DNA of 64,000 nt from Aplectana chamaeleonis. Lineage: Eukaryota; Nematoda; Chromadorea; Rhabditida; Cosmocercidae. Of the stretch, positions 1 to 14,670 are shown in pieces. Both the position numbers and the translations under genes were made by a program. Each line of letters begins with the position of its first letter. Within the stretch, counting starts at the first letter, position 1. Below the pieces are notes generated by a model. The model was given only the letters and a program-made list of their open reading frames with translations, did no database searches and had not been told where the DNA came from. Location: NCBI GenBank assembly GCA_029168955.1, contig JAPDOI010001076.1, positions 1 through 64,000 on the forward strand, read 5' to 3'.

Positions 1-3000
1 GACGTCATCGGGACGTCGTGATAAGATGCTTCCGGGCTTCTGATGACGTCATAGGGACGTCGAAAAGTGATCTGGCTTCTGATGACGTCATCGGGACGTC
101 GAAAAGTGCTTTGGCTTCTGATGACGTCATTGGGACGTCGTGAAAAAGTGCTTCGGCTTCTGATGACGTCATCCGGGACGTCGTGAAAGAATGCATCTGG
201 CTTCTGATGACGTCATCAGGACGTCGTGCGAAAAGTGCTTCGGGCCTTTGATGACGTCATCGGGACGTCGTGAAAGGTGCATCTGGCTTCTGATGACGCC
301 AATCAGGGAAGTCGTGAAAAGTGCATTCGGGCTTCTGATGACGCCATCAGGGACGTCGTGAAATTTGCTTCGGGCTTCTGATGACGTCATCAGGACGTCT
401 TGAAAAGTGCTTCGGGTTTCTGATGACGTCATCGGGACGTCGTGAAAAGTGCTTCGGGCTTTGAGTGAGCGTCATCAAGGACGTCGTGAAAAGTGCATCC
501 TGGCTAGCTTTGATGACGCCATCGGGACGTCGTGAAAAGTGCTTCGGGCCTTTGATGACGTCATCGGGACGTCGTGAAAAGTGCATCTGGGTTCTGATGA
601 CGCTCGTCGGGACGTCGTGAAAGTATCTTCGGGCTTCTGATGACGCCGTCGGGACGTCTTGAAAAAGTGCTTTGGCTTCTAATGACGTCATCGGGACGTC
701 GTGAAGAAAGTGTTTCAGGCTTCTGATGACGTCATCGGGACGTCGTGAAAAGTGCTTCGGGCTCTGATGACGTCATTGGGGCGACGTCGTGAAAGGCGTG
801 CTTCGGGCTTCTGATGACGTCATCGGGACGTCGTGGAAAGTGCATCTGGCTACCAGATGACGGATCGGAACATCGTGAAAAGTGCTTCGGGCTACTGATG
901 ACGTTATCCGGACGTCGTGGAAAGTGCATCTGGCTTCTGATAGACGTCATCGGGACGTCGTGAAAAGTGCTTCGGGCTTCTGATGACGTCATCGGGACAT
1001 CGTGAAAAGTGCTTCGGGCTCCTGATGACGCTCATCGGTACGTCATGAAGAAGTGCTTTGGCTTCTGATGACGTCATCGGGGATGTCGTGAAAAGTGCAT
1101 TGGCTTCTGATGACGTCATCAGGACGTCGTGAAAGTAAGCATCTGGCTTCTGATGACGTCATTCGGACGTTGCTTGAAAAGTGCTTCGGGCTTCTGATGA
1201 CGTCATCGGTACGTCGTGAAAGTGCTTCGGTTTGATGACGTCATCGGGACGTCAGTGAAAAGTGCTTCAGGCTTCTGATGACGTCATCGGGACGTCGTGA
1301 AAGTGCATCTATTTCGATGACGTCCATCGACGTCGTGAAAGTGCTTGGCTTCTTGATGACGTCATCGGGACGTCGTGAAAAAGTGCTTCAGGCTTGATGA
1401 CGTCATTAGGGACGTCGTGAAAGTGCTTCGGGCTTCTGATGACGTCATCGGGACGTCGCGTGAAAAGAGTGCATCTGGCTGCTGATGACGTCATCGGGAC
1501 GTCGTGAAAAGTCAAGCTTCAGGGCTTCCTGATGACGTCATCGGGCCGTCGTGTAGAAAAAAATGCTTCGGGCTTCTGATGACGTCATCGGGACGTCGTG
1601 AAAAGGTGCTTCTGGCTTCTGATGACGTCATCGGGACGTGCATGAAAAGTGCATCTGGCTTCTGATGACGTCATCGGGACGTCGTAGAAAAGATAAGTGC
1701 TTCGGGACTTCTGATGACGTCATCGGGACGTCGTGAAAAGTGCTTCGGGCTTCTGATGACGTCATCGGGACGTCGAAAAGTGCCTTTACTTCTGATGACG
1801 TCATTGGGACGTCGTGAAAAGTGCTTCGGGTACTTCTGATGACGTCATCAGGACGTCGTGAGAAGGTGCATCTGGCTTCGTGATGACGTCATCGGGACGT
1901 GTCGTGAAAGTAAGTGCTTCCGGAGGCTTCTGATGACGTCATAGGGACATCAGACGTCGTGAAAAGTGCTTCAGCCTTCTGATGACGTCATCAGGATATT
2001 GGTATAGCGGTGATGATGAAATGGATCTGGTGAGAGTGCTGGAAATCTATTGGCGTCATCAGGACGTCGTGAAAAATCAGCTTCGGGCTTCTGATGACCG
2101 TCATAGGGACGATCGTGAAAAGTGCTTCAGGGTTCTGATGACGTCATCGGGACGTCGTGAAAGTGCCATCTGGCTTCTGATGACGTCATCAGGGACGTAA
2201 GTGCGTGAAAAGTTGCTTCAGGCTTCTGATGACGTCATTGGGACGTCGTGAAAAGTCGCTTCGGGCAATCTCTGACGTCATTTCGGACGTCGTGAAAAGT
2301 GCTTCCGGAGCTTCGATGACGTCATCGGGACGTCGTGAAAAGTGCTTCGGGCTTCTGATGACGTCATCAGGACGTCGTAGGAAAGTGCTTCTGCTTCTGA
2401 TGACGTCATCGGGACGTCGTGAAAAGTGTTTCGGGCTTCTGATGACGTCATCGGGACGTCGTGAAAAGTAAGCTTCGGGCTTCTGATGACGTCATCGGGA
2501 CCGTCGTGAAAAGTGCTTCGGGCTTCTGATGACGTCATTGGGGACGTCGTGAAAAGTGCTTCGGGCTTCTGATGACGTCATCGGGACGTCGAAATATCAG
2601 GACGTCGTGAAAACTCTGTGCATCTGAGGCTTTGATGACGTCCATCGAACGTCGTGAAGAAGGTAAGCTTTTCAGGCTTTGATGACGTCATAGGACGTCG
2701 TGAAAAGTGCTTCAGGCTTCTGATGACGCGTCATCGGGACGTCGTGAAAAGTGCTTCCGGCTTCTGATGACGTCATCGGGACGTCGTGAAAAGTGCTTCG
2801 GGCTTCTGATGACGCTTTCATTAGGACGTCCCGTGAAAGTGCTTTGGCTTCTGATGAGCGTCATCGGGACGTCGTGAAAGTGCTTCGGAGCTTCTGAGTG
2901 AAGCGTCATCGGAACGTATTCGTAGAAAAAGTCGCTTCGGGCTTCTGATGACGTCATCGGGACGTCGTGAGAAAGTGCATCTGGCTTCTGATGACGCTCA

Positions 3001-3900
3001 TCGGGACGTCGTGAAAAGTGCTTCTGGCCTCTGATGACGTCCATCGGGACGTCGTGAAAGTATCTTGCGTTTGGCTTCTGATGACGTCAATTGGGACGTC
3101 GTGAAAAAGATGCTTCTGGCTTCTGATGACGTCATTCGGACCGTCGTGAAAAATCGTGCTTGGCTTCTGGATGACGTCATCGGAACGTCGTGAAGAAAAG
3201 TGCATTTGGGCTTTCCGATGACGTCATCGGGACGTCGTGAAAAGTGCACTTCTGGGCTTCTGATGGACGTCGCCATTGGGACGTCGTGAAAAGTCGCTTC
3301 ACTTCTGATGACGCTCATCGGGACGTCAGTGAAAAGTGCATCGCTGATTTCTGTTGACGCTTACTGGAACGTCGTGAAAAGATGCTTCAGACCTCTGATG
3401 ACGTCATCAGGACGTCGTGGAAAATGCGCTTCTGGCTTCTGATGGCACGTCAATCGGGACGTCGTGAGAAAGTGCTTCTTCGGGCTTCTGATGACGTCAT
3501 CGGGACGTCGTGAAAAAGTGCTTCTGGCTTCTGATGACGTCATCGGGACGTCGTGAAAAGTGCTTCTGGCTTCTGATGACGTCATCGGGACGTCGTGAAA
3601 AGTGCTTCGGGCTTCTGATGACGTCATCAGGACGTCGAAAGTGCATCTGGCTTCTGATGACGTCATCATCGGGACGTCGTGAAAAGTGCATCTGGCTTCT
3701 GGATGACGTCATCGGTATCGTGAAAAGTGCTTCGGGCTTTGATGACGTCATCGGGACGTCGTGAAAAGTGCTTCGCTTCTGATGACGTCATCGGGACGTC
3801 GTGAAAAGTGCAAGCCAATTTGATGACGTCATCGACGTCGTGAAAAGTGCATCTTGCTTCTGATGACGTCATCGGGACGTCGTGAAAAGTGCGCTTCGGG
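1..3900. repeat. Ragged left part of satellite 1
   Basis: Units in this stretch carry many scattered one- to three-base insertions and deletions, for example GACGCTCATC, GACCGTCGTG and AGTAAGCTT in place of AGTGCTT. Frames break every few units. Almost no two neighbouring units have the same length, and the changes look random rather than shared between units. This is either an old, decaying array flank or insertion-rich uncorrected long-read sequence near a contig edge. The sequence alone cannot separate the two. Confidence 0.8.
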
Positions 3901-6900
3901 CTTCTGATGACGTCATCGGGACGTCGTGAAAGTGCTTCGCTTCTGATGACGTCATCGGGACGTCGTGAAAGTGCTTCGGATTTCTGATGACGTCATCAGG
4001 GACGTCGTGAAAAGTGCTTCATACTGATGACGTCATCGGGACGTCGTGAAAGTGCATCTGGCTTCTGATGACGTCATCGGGACGTCGAAAAGTGCTTGGC
4101 TCTGATGACGTCATCGGGACGTCGTGAAAGTGCATCTGGCTTCTGATGACGTCATCGGGACGTCGTGAAAAGTGCTTCGAGCTTCTGATGACGTCATCGG
4201 GACGTCGAAAAGTGCTTCAATTCTGATGACGTCATCGGGGACGTCGTGAAAAGTGCTCATTGGGCTGAAGCTGATGACGTCATCGGGACGTCGAAAAGTG
4301 CTTCGGGCTTCTGATGACGTCATCAGGACGTCGAAAAGTGCTTGGCTTCTGATGACGTCATCGGGACGTCGTGAAAAGTGCTTCGGGCTTACGATGACGT
4401 CATCGGGACGTCGTGAAAAGTGCTTTGGCTTGATGACGTCATCGGGACGTCGTGAAAAGTGCTTCGGGCTTCTGATGACGTCATCGGGACGTCGAAAAGT
4501 GCTTCGGGCTTCTGATGACGTCATCGGGACGTCGAAAAGTGCTTGGCTTCTGATGACGTCATCGGGACGTCGTAAAAAGTGCTTCGGGCTTCTGATGACG
4601 TCATCGGGACGTCGTGAACAGTGCATCTGGCTTCTGATGACGTCATTGGGACGTCGTGAAAAGTGCTTCGGGCTTCTGATGACGTCATTAGGACGTCGTG
4701 AAAAGTGCCTCGATCTTCTAATGACGTCATCGGGACATCGTGAAAAGTGCTTCGGGCTTCTGAGGACGTCGTGAAAAGTGCATCTGGCTTCTGATGACGT
4801 TATCGGGACGTCGTGAAAAGTGCTTCGGGCTCTGATGACGTCATCGGGACGTCGTGAAAAGTGCATCTGGCTTCTGTTGACGTCATCGGGACGTCGCGAA
4901 AAGTGCATCTGGCTTCTGATGACGTCATCGGGACGTCGTGAAAAGTGCTTCGGGCTTCTAATGACGTCAACGGGACGTCGTGAAAGGTGCTTCGGCCTTC
5001 TGATGACGTCATCGGGACGTCATGAAAAGTGCTTCGGGCTTCTGAGGACGTCATCGGGGCGTCGAAAAGTGCATCTCATTTCTGATGACGTCATCGGGAC
5101 GTCGTGAAAAGTGCATTGGGCTTCTGATGACGTCATCGGTACGTCGTGAAAGTGCTTCGGGCTTCTGATGACGTCATCGGGACGTCGTGAAAAGTGCTTC
5201 GGGCTTCTGATGACGTCATCGGGACGTCGTGAAAGTGCTTCGGGCTTTGATGACGTCATCGGGACGTCGTGAAAAGTGCTTCGGGCTTCTGATGACGTCA
5301 TCGGGACGTCGTGAAAAGTGCTTCGGCTTCTGATGACGTCATCGGGACGTCGTGAAAAAGTGCTTCGGGCTTCTGATGACGTCATCGGGACGTCGTGAAA
5401 GTGCTTCTGGCTTCTGATGACGTCATCGGGACGTCGAAAAGTGCTTCGGGCTTCTGATGACGTCATCGGGACGTCGTGAAAAAGTGCTTCGGGCTTCTGA
5501 TGACGTCATCGGGACGTCGTGAAAGTGCTTCGGGCTTCTGATGACGTCATCGGGACGTCGTGAAAGTGCTTCGGGCTTCTGATGACGTCATCGGGACGTC
5601 GTAGAAAAGTGCTTCGCTTTGATGACGTCATCGGGACGTCGTGAAAAGTGCTTCCTGGGCTTCTGATGACGTCATCGGGACGTCGTGAAAAGTGCTTCGG
5701 GCTTGATGACGTCATCGGGACGTCGAAAGTGCTTGGCTTCTGATGACGTCATCGGGACGTCGTGAAAAGTGCATCGGGCTTTGATGACGTCATCGGGACG
5801 TCGTGAAAAGTGCTTCGGGCTTCTGATGACGTCATCGGGACGTCGTGAAAAAAGTGCTTCGGGCTTCTGATGACGTCATCGGGACGTCGTGAAAAGTGCT
5901 TCTGGCTTCTGATGACGTCATTGGGACGTCGTGAAAAGTGCTTCCGGGCTTCTGGTGACGTCATCGGACGTCATGAAAGTGCATCTGGCTTCTGATGACG
6001 TCATCGGGACGTCGTGAAAAGTGCTTCTGGCTTCTGATGACGTCATCGGGACGTCGTGAAAAGTGCTTCGGGCTTCTGATGACGTCATCGGGACGTCGTG
6101 AAAAGTGCTTCGGGCTTGATGACGTCATCGGGACGTCGTGAAAAGTGCTTCTGGCTGATGACGTCATATCGGGACGTCGTGAAAAGTGCTTGGCTTCTGA
6201 TGACGTCATCGGGACGTCGTGAAAAGTGCTTCATTCTGATGACGTCATCGGGACGTCGTGAAAAGTGCTTCGGGCTTCTGATGACGTCATCGGGACGTCG
6301 TGAAAAGTGCATCTGGCTTCTGATGACGTCATTGGGACGTCGTGAAGAGTGCTTCGGGCTTCTGATGACGTCATTGGGACGTCGTGAAAAGTGCTTCGGG
6401 CTTCTGATGACGTCATCGGGACGTCGTGAAAAGTGCTTCGGGCTTCTGATGACGTCATCGGGACGTCGGGAAAAGTGCATGGGCTTCTGATGACGTCATC
6501 GGGACGTCGTGAAAAGTGCTTCGGGCTTCTGATGACGTCATCGGAACGTCGTGAAAAGTGCTTCGGGCTTGATGACGTCATCGGGACGTCGTGAAAAGTG
6601 CTTCGCTTCTGATGACGTCATTGGGACGTCGTGAAAGTGCTTCGGGCTTCTGATGACGTCATCGGGACGTCGTGAAAAGTGCATCTGGCTTCTGATGACG
6701 TCATCGGACGTCGTGAAAAGTGCTTCGGGCTTCTGATGACGTCATCGGAACGTCGTGAAAAGTGCTTCGGGCTTCTGATGACGTCATCGGGACGTCGTGA
6801 AAGTGCATCTGGCTTCTGATGACGTCATCGGGACGTCGTGAAAAGTGCTTCGGGCTTCTGATGACGTCATCGGGACGTCGTGAAAAGTGCTTCGGGCTTC

Positions 6901-9900
6901 TGATGACGTCATCAGGACGTCGTGAAAAGTGCTTCGGGCTTGATGACGTCATCGGGACGTCGTGAAAAGTGCTTCGGGCTTCTGATGACGTCATCGGACG
7001 TCGTGAAAAGTGCTTGGCTTCTGATGACGTCATCGGGACGTCGCGAAAAGTGCTTCGGGCTTCTGATGACGTCATCGGGACGTCGTGAAAAGTGCTCTGG
7101 CTTCTGATGACGTCATCGGGACGTCGTGAAAGTGCATCTGGCTTCTGATGACGTCATCGGGACGTCGTGAAAAGTGCTTCGGGCTTCTGATGACGTCATC
7201 GGGACGTCGTGAAAAGTGCTTCGGGCTTCTGATGACGTCATCGGGACGTCGTGAAAAGTGCTTCAGGCTTCTGATGACGTCATCGGGACGTCGTAAAAAG
7301 GGAAGTGCTTCGGGCTTCTGATGACGTCATCGGGACGTCGTGAAAAGTGCTTCGGGCTACTGATGACGTCATCGGGACGTCGTGAAAAGTGCTTCAGGCT
7401 TCTGATGACGTCATCGGGACGTCGTGAAAAGTGCTTCGGGTTTCTGATGACGTCATCGGGACGTCGTGAAAAGTGCATCTGGCTTCTGATGACGTCATCG
7501 GGACGTCGCGAAAAGTGCATCTGGCTTCTGATGACGTCATAGGGACGTCGTGAAAAGTGAATATGGCTTCTGGTGACGTCATCGGGACGTCGTTAAAAGT
7601 GCTTCGGGCTTCTGATAACGTCATCGGGACGTCGTGAAAAGTGCTTCGGGCTTCTGATGACGTCATCGGGACGTCGTGAAAAAGTGCTTCTGGCTTCTGA
7701 TGACGTCATCGGGACGTCGTGAAAAGTGCATCGGGCTTCTGATGACGTCATCGGGACGTCGTGAAAAGTGCTTCGGGCTTCTGATGACGTCATCGGGACG
7801 TCGTGAAAAGTGCTTGGCTTCTGATGACGTCATCGGGACGTCGTGAAAAGTGCTTGGCTGATGACGTCATCGGGACGTCGTGAAAAGTGCTTCGGGCTTC
7901 TGATGACGTCATCGGGAACGTCGTGAAAAGTGCTTCGGGCTTCTGATGACGTCATCGGACGTCGTGAAAAGTGCTTCTGGCTTCTGATGACGTCATCGGG
8001 ACGTCGTGAAAAGTGCTTCGGGCTTCTGATGACGTCATCGGGACGTCGTGAAAAGTGCTTCGGGCTTCTGATGACGTCATCGGAACGTCGTGAAAAGTGC
8101 TTGGCTTCTGATGACGTCATCGGGACGTCGTGAAAAGTGCTTCTGGCTTTTGATGACGTCATCGGGACGTCGTGAAAAGTGCTTCGGCTTCTGATGACGT
8201 CATCGGGACGTCGTGAAAAGTGCTTCCTTCTGATGACGTCATCGGGACGTCGTGAAAGTGCTTCCGGGCTTCTGATGACGTCATCGGGACGTCGTGAAAA
8301 GTGCTTCGGGCTTCTGATGACGTCATCGGGACGTCGTGAAAAGTGCATCTGGCTTCTGATGACGTCATTGGGACGTCGTGAAAAAGTGCTTCGGGCTTCT
8401 GATGACGTCATTGGGACGTCGTGAAAAGTGCTTGGCTTCTGATGACGTCATCGGACGTCGTGAAAAGTGCTTCGGGCTTCTGATGACGTCATCGGGACGT
8501 CGTGAAAAAGTGCTTTGGGCTTCTGATGACGTCATCGGGACGTCGTGGAAGGTCCATCTGGCTTCTGATGATGTCATCGGGACGTCGTGAAATGTGCTTC
8601 GGGCTTCTGATGACGTCATAGGGACATCGTGAAAAGTGCTTCGGGCTTCTGATGACGTCATCGGGACGTCGTGAAAAGTGCTTCGGCCTTCTGATGACGT
8701 CAGACGTCGTGAAAAGTGCTTCGGCTTCTGATGACGTCATTGGGACGTCGTGAAAAGTAAGCTTCCGGGCTTCTGATGACGTCATCGGACGTCGTGAAAA
8801 GTGCATTCAGGCTTCTGATGACGTCATCGGGACGTCGTGAAAAGTGCTTCGGGCTTCTGATGACGTCATCGGGACGTCGTGAAAAAGTGCATCTGGCTTC
8901 TGATGACGTCATCGACGTCGTGAAATGTGCTTCGGGCTTCTGATGACGTCATAGGGACATCGTGAAAAGTTGCTCGGGGCTTCTGATGACGTCATCGGGA
9001 CGTCGTGAAAAGTGCTTCGGGCTTCTGATGACGTCAGACGTCGTGAAAAGTGCTTCGGGCTTCTGATGACGTCATCGGGACGTCGTGAAAAGTGCTTCGG
9101 GCTTCTGATGACGTCATCGGGACGTCGTGAAAAGTGCATCTGGCTTCTGATGACGTCATTGGGACGTCGTGAAAAGTGCTTCGGGCTTCTGATGACGTCA
9201 TCGGGACGTCGTGAAAAATGCTTCGGGCTTCTGATGACGTCATCGGGACGTCGTGAAAAGTGCTTCGGGCTTCTGATGACGTCATCGGGACGTCGTGAAA
9301 AGTGCTTCGGGCTTCTGATGACGTCATCGGGACGTCGTGAAAAGTGCATCTGGCTTCTGATGATGTCATCGTGACGTCGTGAAAAGTGCTTCGGGCTTCT
9401 GATGACGTCATAGGGACGTCGTGAAAAGTGCTTCGGGTTTCTGATGACGTCATCGGGACATCGTGAAGTGTTTCGGGTTTCTGATGACGTCATAGGGACG
9501 TCGTGAAAAGTGCTTCGGGCTTCTGATGACGTCATTGGGACATTGTGAAAAGTGCTTCGGGCCTCTGATGACGTCATCGGGACGTCGTGAAAAATGCTTC
9601 GGGCTTCTGATGACGTCATCGGGACGTCGTGAAAAGTGCTTCGGGCTTCTGATGACGTCATTGGGACGTCGTGAAAAGTGCTTCGGGCTTCTGATGACGT
9701 CATCGGGACGTCGTGAAAAGTGCTTCGGGCTTCTGATGACGTCATCGGGACGTCGTGAAAAGTGCATCTGGCTTCTGATGACGTCATTGGGACGTCGTGA
9801 AAAGTGCTTCGGGCTTCTGATGACGTCATCGGGACGTCGTGAAAAGTGCTTCGGGCTTCTGATGACGTCATCGACGTCGTGAAAAGTGCTTCCGGGTTTG

Positions 9901-12640
9901 ATGACGTCATTGGGACGTCGTGAAATGTGCTTCGGGCTTCTGATGACGTCATAGGGACATCGTGAAAAGTGCATCGGGCTTCTGATGACGTCATCGGGAC
10001 GTCGTGAAAAGTGCTTCGGGCTTCTGATGACGTCAGACGTCGTGAAAAGTGCTTCGGGCTTCTGATGACGTCATTGGGACGTCGTGAAAAGTGCTTCGGG
10101 CTTCTGATGACGTCATCGGAAGTCGTGGAAAATGGTTCGGGCTTTGATGACGTCATCGGGACGTCGTGAAAAGTGCATCTGGCTTCTGATGACGTCATTG
10201 GGACGTCGTGAAAAGTGCTTCGGGCTTCTGATGACGTCATCGGAAGTCGTGAAAAATGCTTCGGGCTTCTGATGACGTCATCGGGACGTCGTGAAAAGTG
10301 CTTCGGGCTTCTGATGACGTCATCGGGACGTGGTGAAAAGTGGTTCGGGCTTCTGATGACGTCATTGGGACGTCGTGAAAGTGCTTGGCTTCTGATGACG
10401 TCATCGGAAGTCGTGAAAAATGCTTCGGGCTTCTGATGACGTCATCGGGACGTCGTGAAAAGTGCTTCGGGCTTCTGATGACGTCATCGGGACGTCGTGA
10501 AAAGTGCATCTGGCTTCTGATGGTGTCATCGGGACGTCGTGAAATGTGCTTCGGGCTTCTGATGACGTCATAGGGACATCGTGAAAAGTGCTTCGGGCTT
10601 CTGATGACGTCATCGGGACGTCGTGAAAAGTGCTTCGGGCTTCTGATGACGTCAGACGTCGTGAAAAGTGCTTCGGGCTTCTGATGACGTCATTGGGACG
10701 TCGTGAAAAGTGCTTCGGGCTTCTGATGACGTCATCGGGACGTCGAAAAGTGCATCTGGCTTCTGATGACGTCATTGGGACGTCGTGAAAGTGCTTCGTT
10801 CTGATGACGTCATCGGGACGTCGTGAAAATGCTTGGCTTTGATGACGTCATCGGGACGTCGTGAAAAGTGCTTCGGGCTTCTGATGACGTCATTGGGACG
10901 TCGTGAAAAGTGCTTCGGGCTTCTGATGACGTCATCGGGACGTCGTGAAAAGTGCTTCGGGCTTCTGATGACGTCAGACGTCGTGAAAAAGTGCTTGGCT
11001 TCTGATGACGTCATTGGGACGTCGTGAAAAATGCTTGGCTTCTGATGACGTCATCGGGACGTCGTGAAAGTGCTTCGGGTTTGATGACGTCATCGGGACG
11101 TCGTGAAAAGTGCTTCGGGCTTGATGACGTCATCAGGACGTCGTGAAAGTGCTTCGGGCTTGATGACGTCAAACGTCGTGAAAAGTGCTTCATTTGATGA
11201 CGTCATCGGGACGTCGTGAAAAGTGCTTGCTTCTGATGACGTCATCGGGACGTCGTGAAAAGTGCATCTGGCTTCTGATGACGTCATTGGGACGTCGAAA
11301 AGTGCTTCTGGCTTGATGACGTCATCGGAAGTCGTGAAAATGCTTCGGGCTTCTGATGACGTCGTCGGGACGTCGTGAAAAGTGCTTCGGGCTTCTGATG
11401 ACGTCATCGGGACGTCGTGAAAAGTGCTTCGGGCTTTGATGACGTCATTGGGACGTCTTGAAAAGTGCTTCGGGCTTTGATGACGTCATCGGGACGTCGT
11501 GAAAAGTGCTTTGGCTTCTGATGACGTCATCGGGACGTCGAAAAGTGCTTCGGGCTTCTGATGACGTCATCGGAACGTCGTGAAAAGTGCTTCGGGCTTC
11601 TGATGACGTCATCGGGACGTCGTGAAAAGTGCTTCGGGCTTCTGATGACGTCATCGGGACGTCGTGAAAAGTGCATCTGGCTTCTGATGACGTCATTGGG
11701 ACGTTGTGAAAAGTGCTTCGGGCTTCTGATGACGTCATCGGAAGTCGTGAAAAATGCTTCGGGCTTCTGATGACGTCATTGGGACGTCTTGAAAAGTGCT
11801 TCGGGCTTCTGATGACGTCATCGGGACGTCGTGAAAAGTGCTTTGGGCTTCTGATGACGTCATCGGGACGTCGTGAAAAGTGCATCTGGCTTCTGATGAC
11901 GTCATTGGGGCGTCCTGGAAAGTGCTTCGGGCTTCTGATGAGGTCATCGGGACGGCGTGAAAAATGCTTCAGGCTTTGATGACGTCATCGGGACGTCGTG
12001 AAAAGTGCTTCGGGCTTTGATGACGTCATCGGACGTCGTGAAAGTGCTTCGGGCTTCTGATGACGTCATCGGGACGTCGTGAAAAGTGCATCTGGCTTCT
12101 GATGACGTCATCGGGACGTCGTGAAAAGTGCTTCGGGCTTCTGATGTCGTCATCGGGACGTCGTGAAAAGTGCTTCGGGCTTCTGATGACGTTATCGGGA
12201 CGTCGTAAAAAGTGCTTCGGGCTTCTGATGACGTCATCGGGACGTCGTGAAAAGTGCTTCGGGCTTCTGATGACGTCATTGGGACGTCGTGAAAAGTGCT
12301 TCGGGCTTCTGATGACGTCATCGGGAGTCGTGAAAAGTGCATCTGGCTTCTGATGACGTCATCGGGACGTCGTTAAAAGTGCTTCGGGCTTCTGAGGACG
12401 TCATCGGGACGTCGTGAAAAGTGCTTCGGGCTTCTGATGACGTCATCGGGACGTCGTGAAAAGTGCATCTGGCTTCTGATGACGTCATCGAGACGTCGTG
12501 AAATGTGCTTCGGGCTTCTGTTGACGTCATAGGGACGTCGTGAAAAGTGCTTCGGGCTTCTGATGACGTCATCGGGACGTCGTGAAAAGTGCTTCGGGCT
12601 TCTGATGACGTCATTGGGACGTCGTGAAAAGTGCTTCGGG

Positions 12641-13210
12641 CTTCTGATGGCGTCATCGGGACGTCGTTGAAAATGCTTCGGGCTTCTGTTGACGTCATCG
12701 GGACGTCGCGAAAAAAGCATCTGGCTTCTGATGACGTCATCGGGACGTCATGAAAAGTGCTTCGGGCTTCTGATGACGTCATCGGGACGTCGTGAAAAGT
12801 GCTTCGGGCTTCTGATGACGTCATTGGGACGTCGTGAAAAGTGCTTCGGGCTTCTGATGACGTCATCGGGACGTCGTGAAAAATGCTCCGGGCTCCTGTT
12901 GACGTCATCGGGACGTCGTTAAAAGTGCATCTGGCTTCTGATGACGTCATCGGGACGTCGTGAAAAGTGCTTTGGGCTTCTGATGACGTCATCGGGACGT
13001 CGTGAAAAGTGCTTCGGGCTTCTGATGACGTCATTGGGACGTCGTGAAAAGTGCTTCGGGCTTCTGATGGCGTCATCGGGACGTCGTTAAAAATGCTTCG
13101 GGCTTCTGTTGACGTCATCGGGACGTCGCGAAAAAAGCATCTGGCTTCTGATGACGTCATCGGGACGTCGTGAAAAGTGCTTTGGGCTTCTGATGACGTC
13201 ATCGGGACGT
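12641..13210. repeat. Higher-order duplication in satellite 1 (10-mer, 420 bp)
   Basis: A marked run of units occurs at about 12641 and again exactly 420 bp (ten units) later at about 13061. Markers are GATGGCGTC, then GTTGACGTCATC, then CGCGAAAAAAGCATC. A third copy of the marker run lies near 18960-19040, and the rare variant GCTCCGGGCTCCTG follows at both about 12886 and about 19200. Shared rare variants in the same order show block duplication, not independent mutation of units. Confidence 0.85.
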
Positions 13211-14670
13211 CATGAAAAGTGCTTCGGGCTTCTGATGACGTCATCGGGACGTCGTGAAAAGTGCTTCGGGCTTCTGATGACGTCATTGGGACGTCGTGAA
13301 AAGTGCTTCGGGCTTCTGATGACGCCATCGGGACGTCGTGAAAAGTGCTTCGGGCTTCTGATGACGTCATTGGGACGTCGTGAAAAGTGCTTCGGGCTTC
13401 TGATGACGTCATCGGGACGTCGTGAAAAGTGCTTCGGGCTTCTGATGACGTCATCGGGACGTCGTGAGAAGTGCTTCGGGCTTTTGATGACGGCATTGGG
13501 GCGTCGTGAAAAGTGCTTGGCTTCTGATGACGTCATCGGGACGTCGTGAAAAGTGCTTCGCTTTGATGACGTCATCGGAACGTCGTGAAAAGTGCTTCGG
13601 GCTTCTGATGACGTCATCGGGACGTCGTGAAAGTGCATCTGGTTTCTGATGACGTCATCGGGACGTCGTGAAAAGTGCTTCGGGCTTCTGATGACGTCAT
13701 TGGGACGTCATGAAAGTGCTTCGGGCTTCTGATGACGTCATCGGGACGTCGAAAAGTGCTTCGGGCTTCTGATGACGTCATCGGGACGTCGTGAAAAGTG
13801 CATCTGGCTTCTGATGACGTCATTGGGACGTTGTGAAAAGTGCTTCGGGCCTCTGATGACGTCATCGGGACGTCGTGAAAATGCTTGGCTTCTGATGACG
13901 TCATCGGGACGTCGTGAAAAGTGTTTCGGCTTTGATGACGTCATTGGGACGTCGTGAAAAGTGCTTGGCTTCTGATGACGTCATCGGGACGTCGTGAAAA
14001 GTGCATCTGGCTTCTGATGATGTCATCGACGTCGTGAAATGTGCTTCGGGCTTTGATGACGTCATCGGGACGTCGTCGAAAGTGCTTCGGCTTCTGATGA
14101 CGTCAGACGTCGTGAAAAGTGCTTCGGGCTTCGATGACGTCATTGGGACGTCGTGAAAAGTGCATCTGGCTTCTGATGACGTCATCGGGACGTCGTGAAA
14201 AGTGCATCTGGCTTCTGATGATGTCATCGGGACGTCGAAAAGTGCTTCGGGCTTCTGATGACGTCATTGGGACGTCGTGAAAAGTGCATCTGGCTTCTGA
14301 TGACGTCATCGGGACGTCGTGAAAAGTGCATCTGGCTTCTGATGATGTCATCGGGACGTCGTGAAATGTGCTTCGGGCTTTGATGACGTCATCGGGACGT
14401 CGTGAAAGTGCTTCGGGCTTCTGATGACGTCAGACGTCGTGAAAAGTGCTTCGGCTTCTGATGACGTCATTGGGACGTCGTGAAAAGTGCTTCGGGCTTC
14501 TGATGACGTCATCGGACGTCGTGAAAAGTGCTTCGGGCTTCTGATGACGTCATCGGGACGTCGTGAAAAGTGCATCTGGCTTCTGATGATGTCATCGGGA
14601 CGTCGTGAAATGTGCTTCGGGCTTTGATGACGTCATCGGGACGTCGTGAAAAGTGCTCCAGGCTTCTGAT

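Noticed and set aside
8909..10240. 443-aa and similar ORFs in satellite 1 with MTSSEARSTFHDVP repeats
   Set aside because: Same period effect. Overlapping equally long ORFs exist in other frames and indels break them at random.
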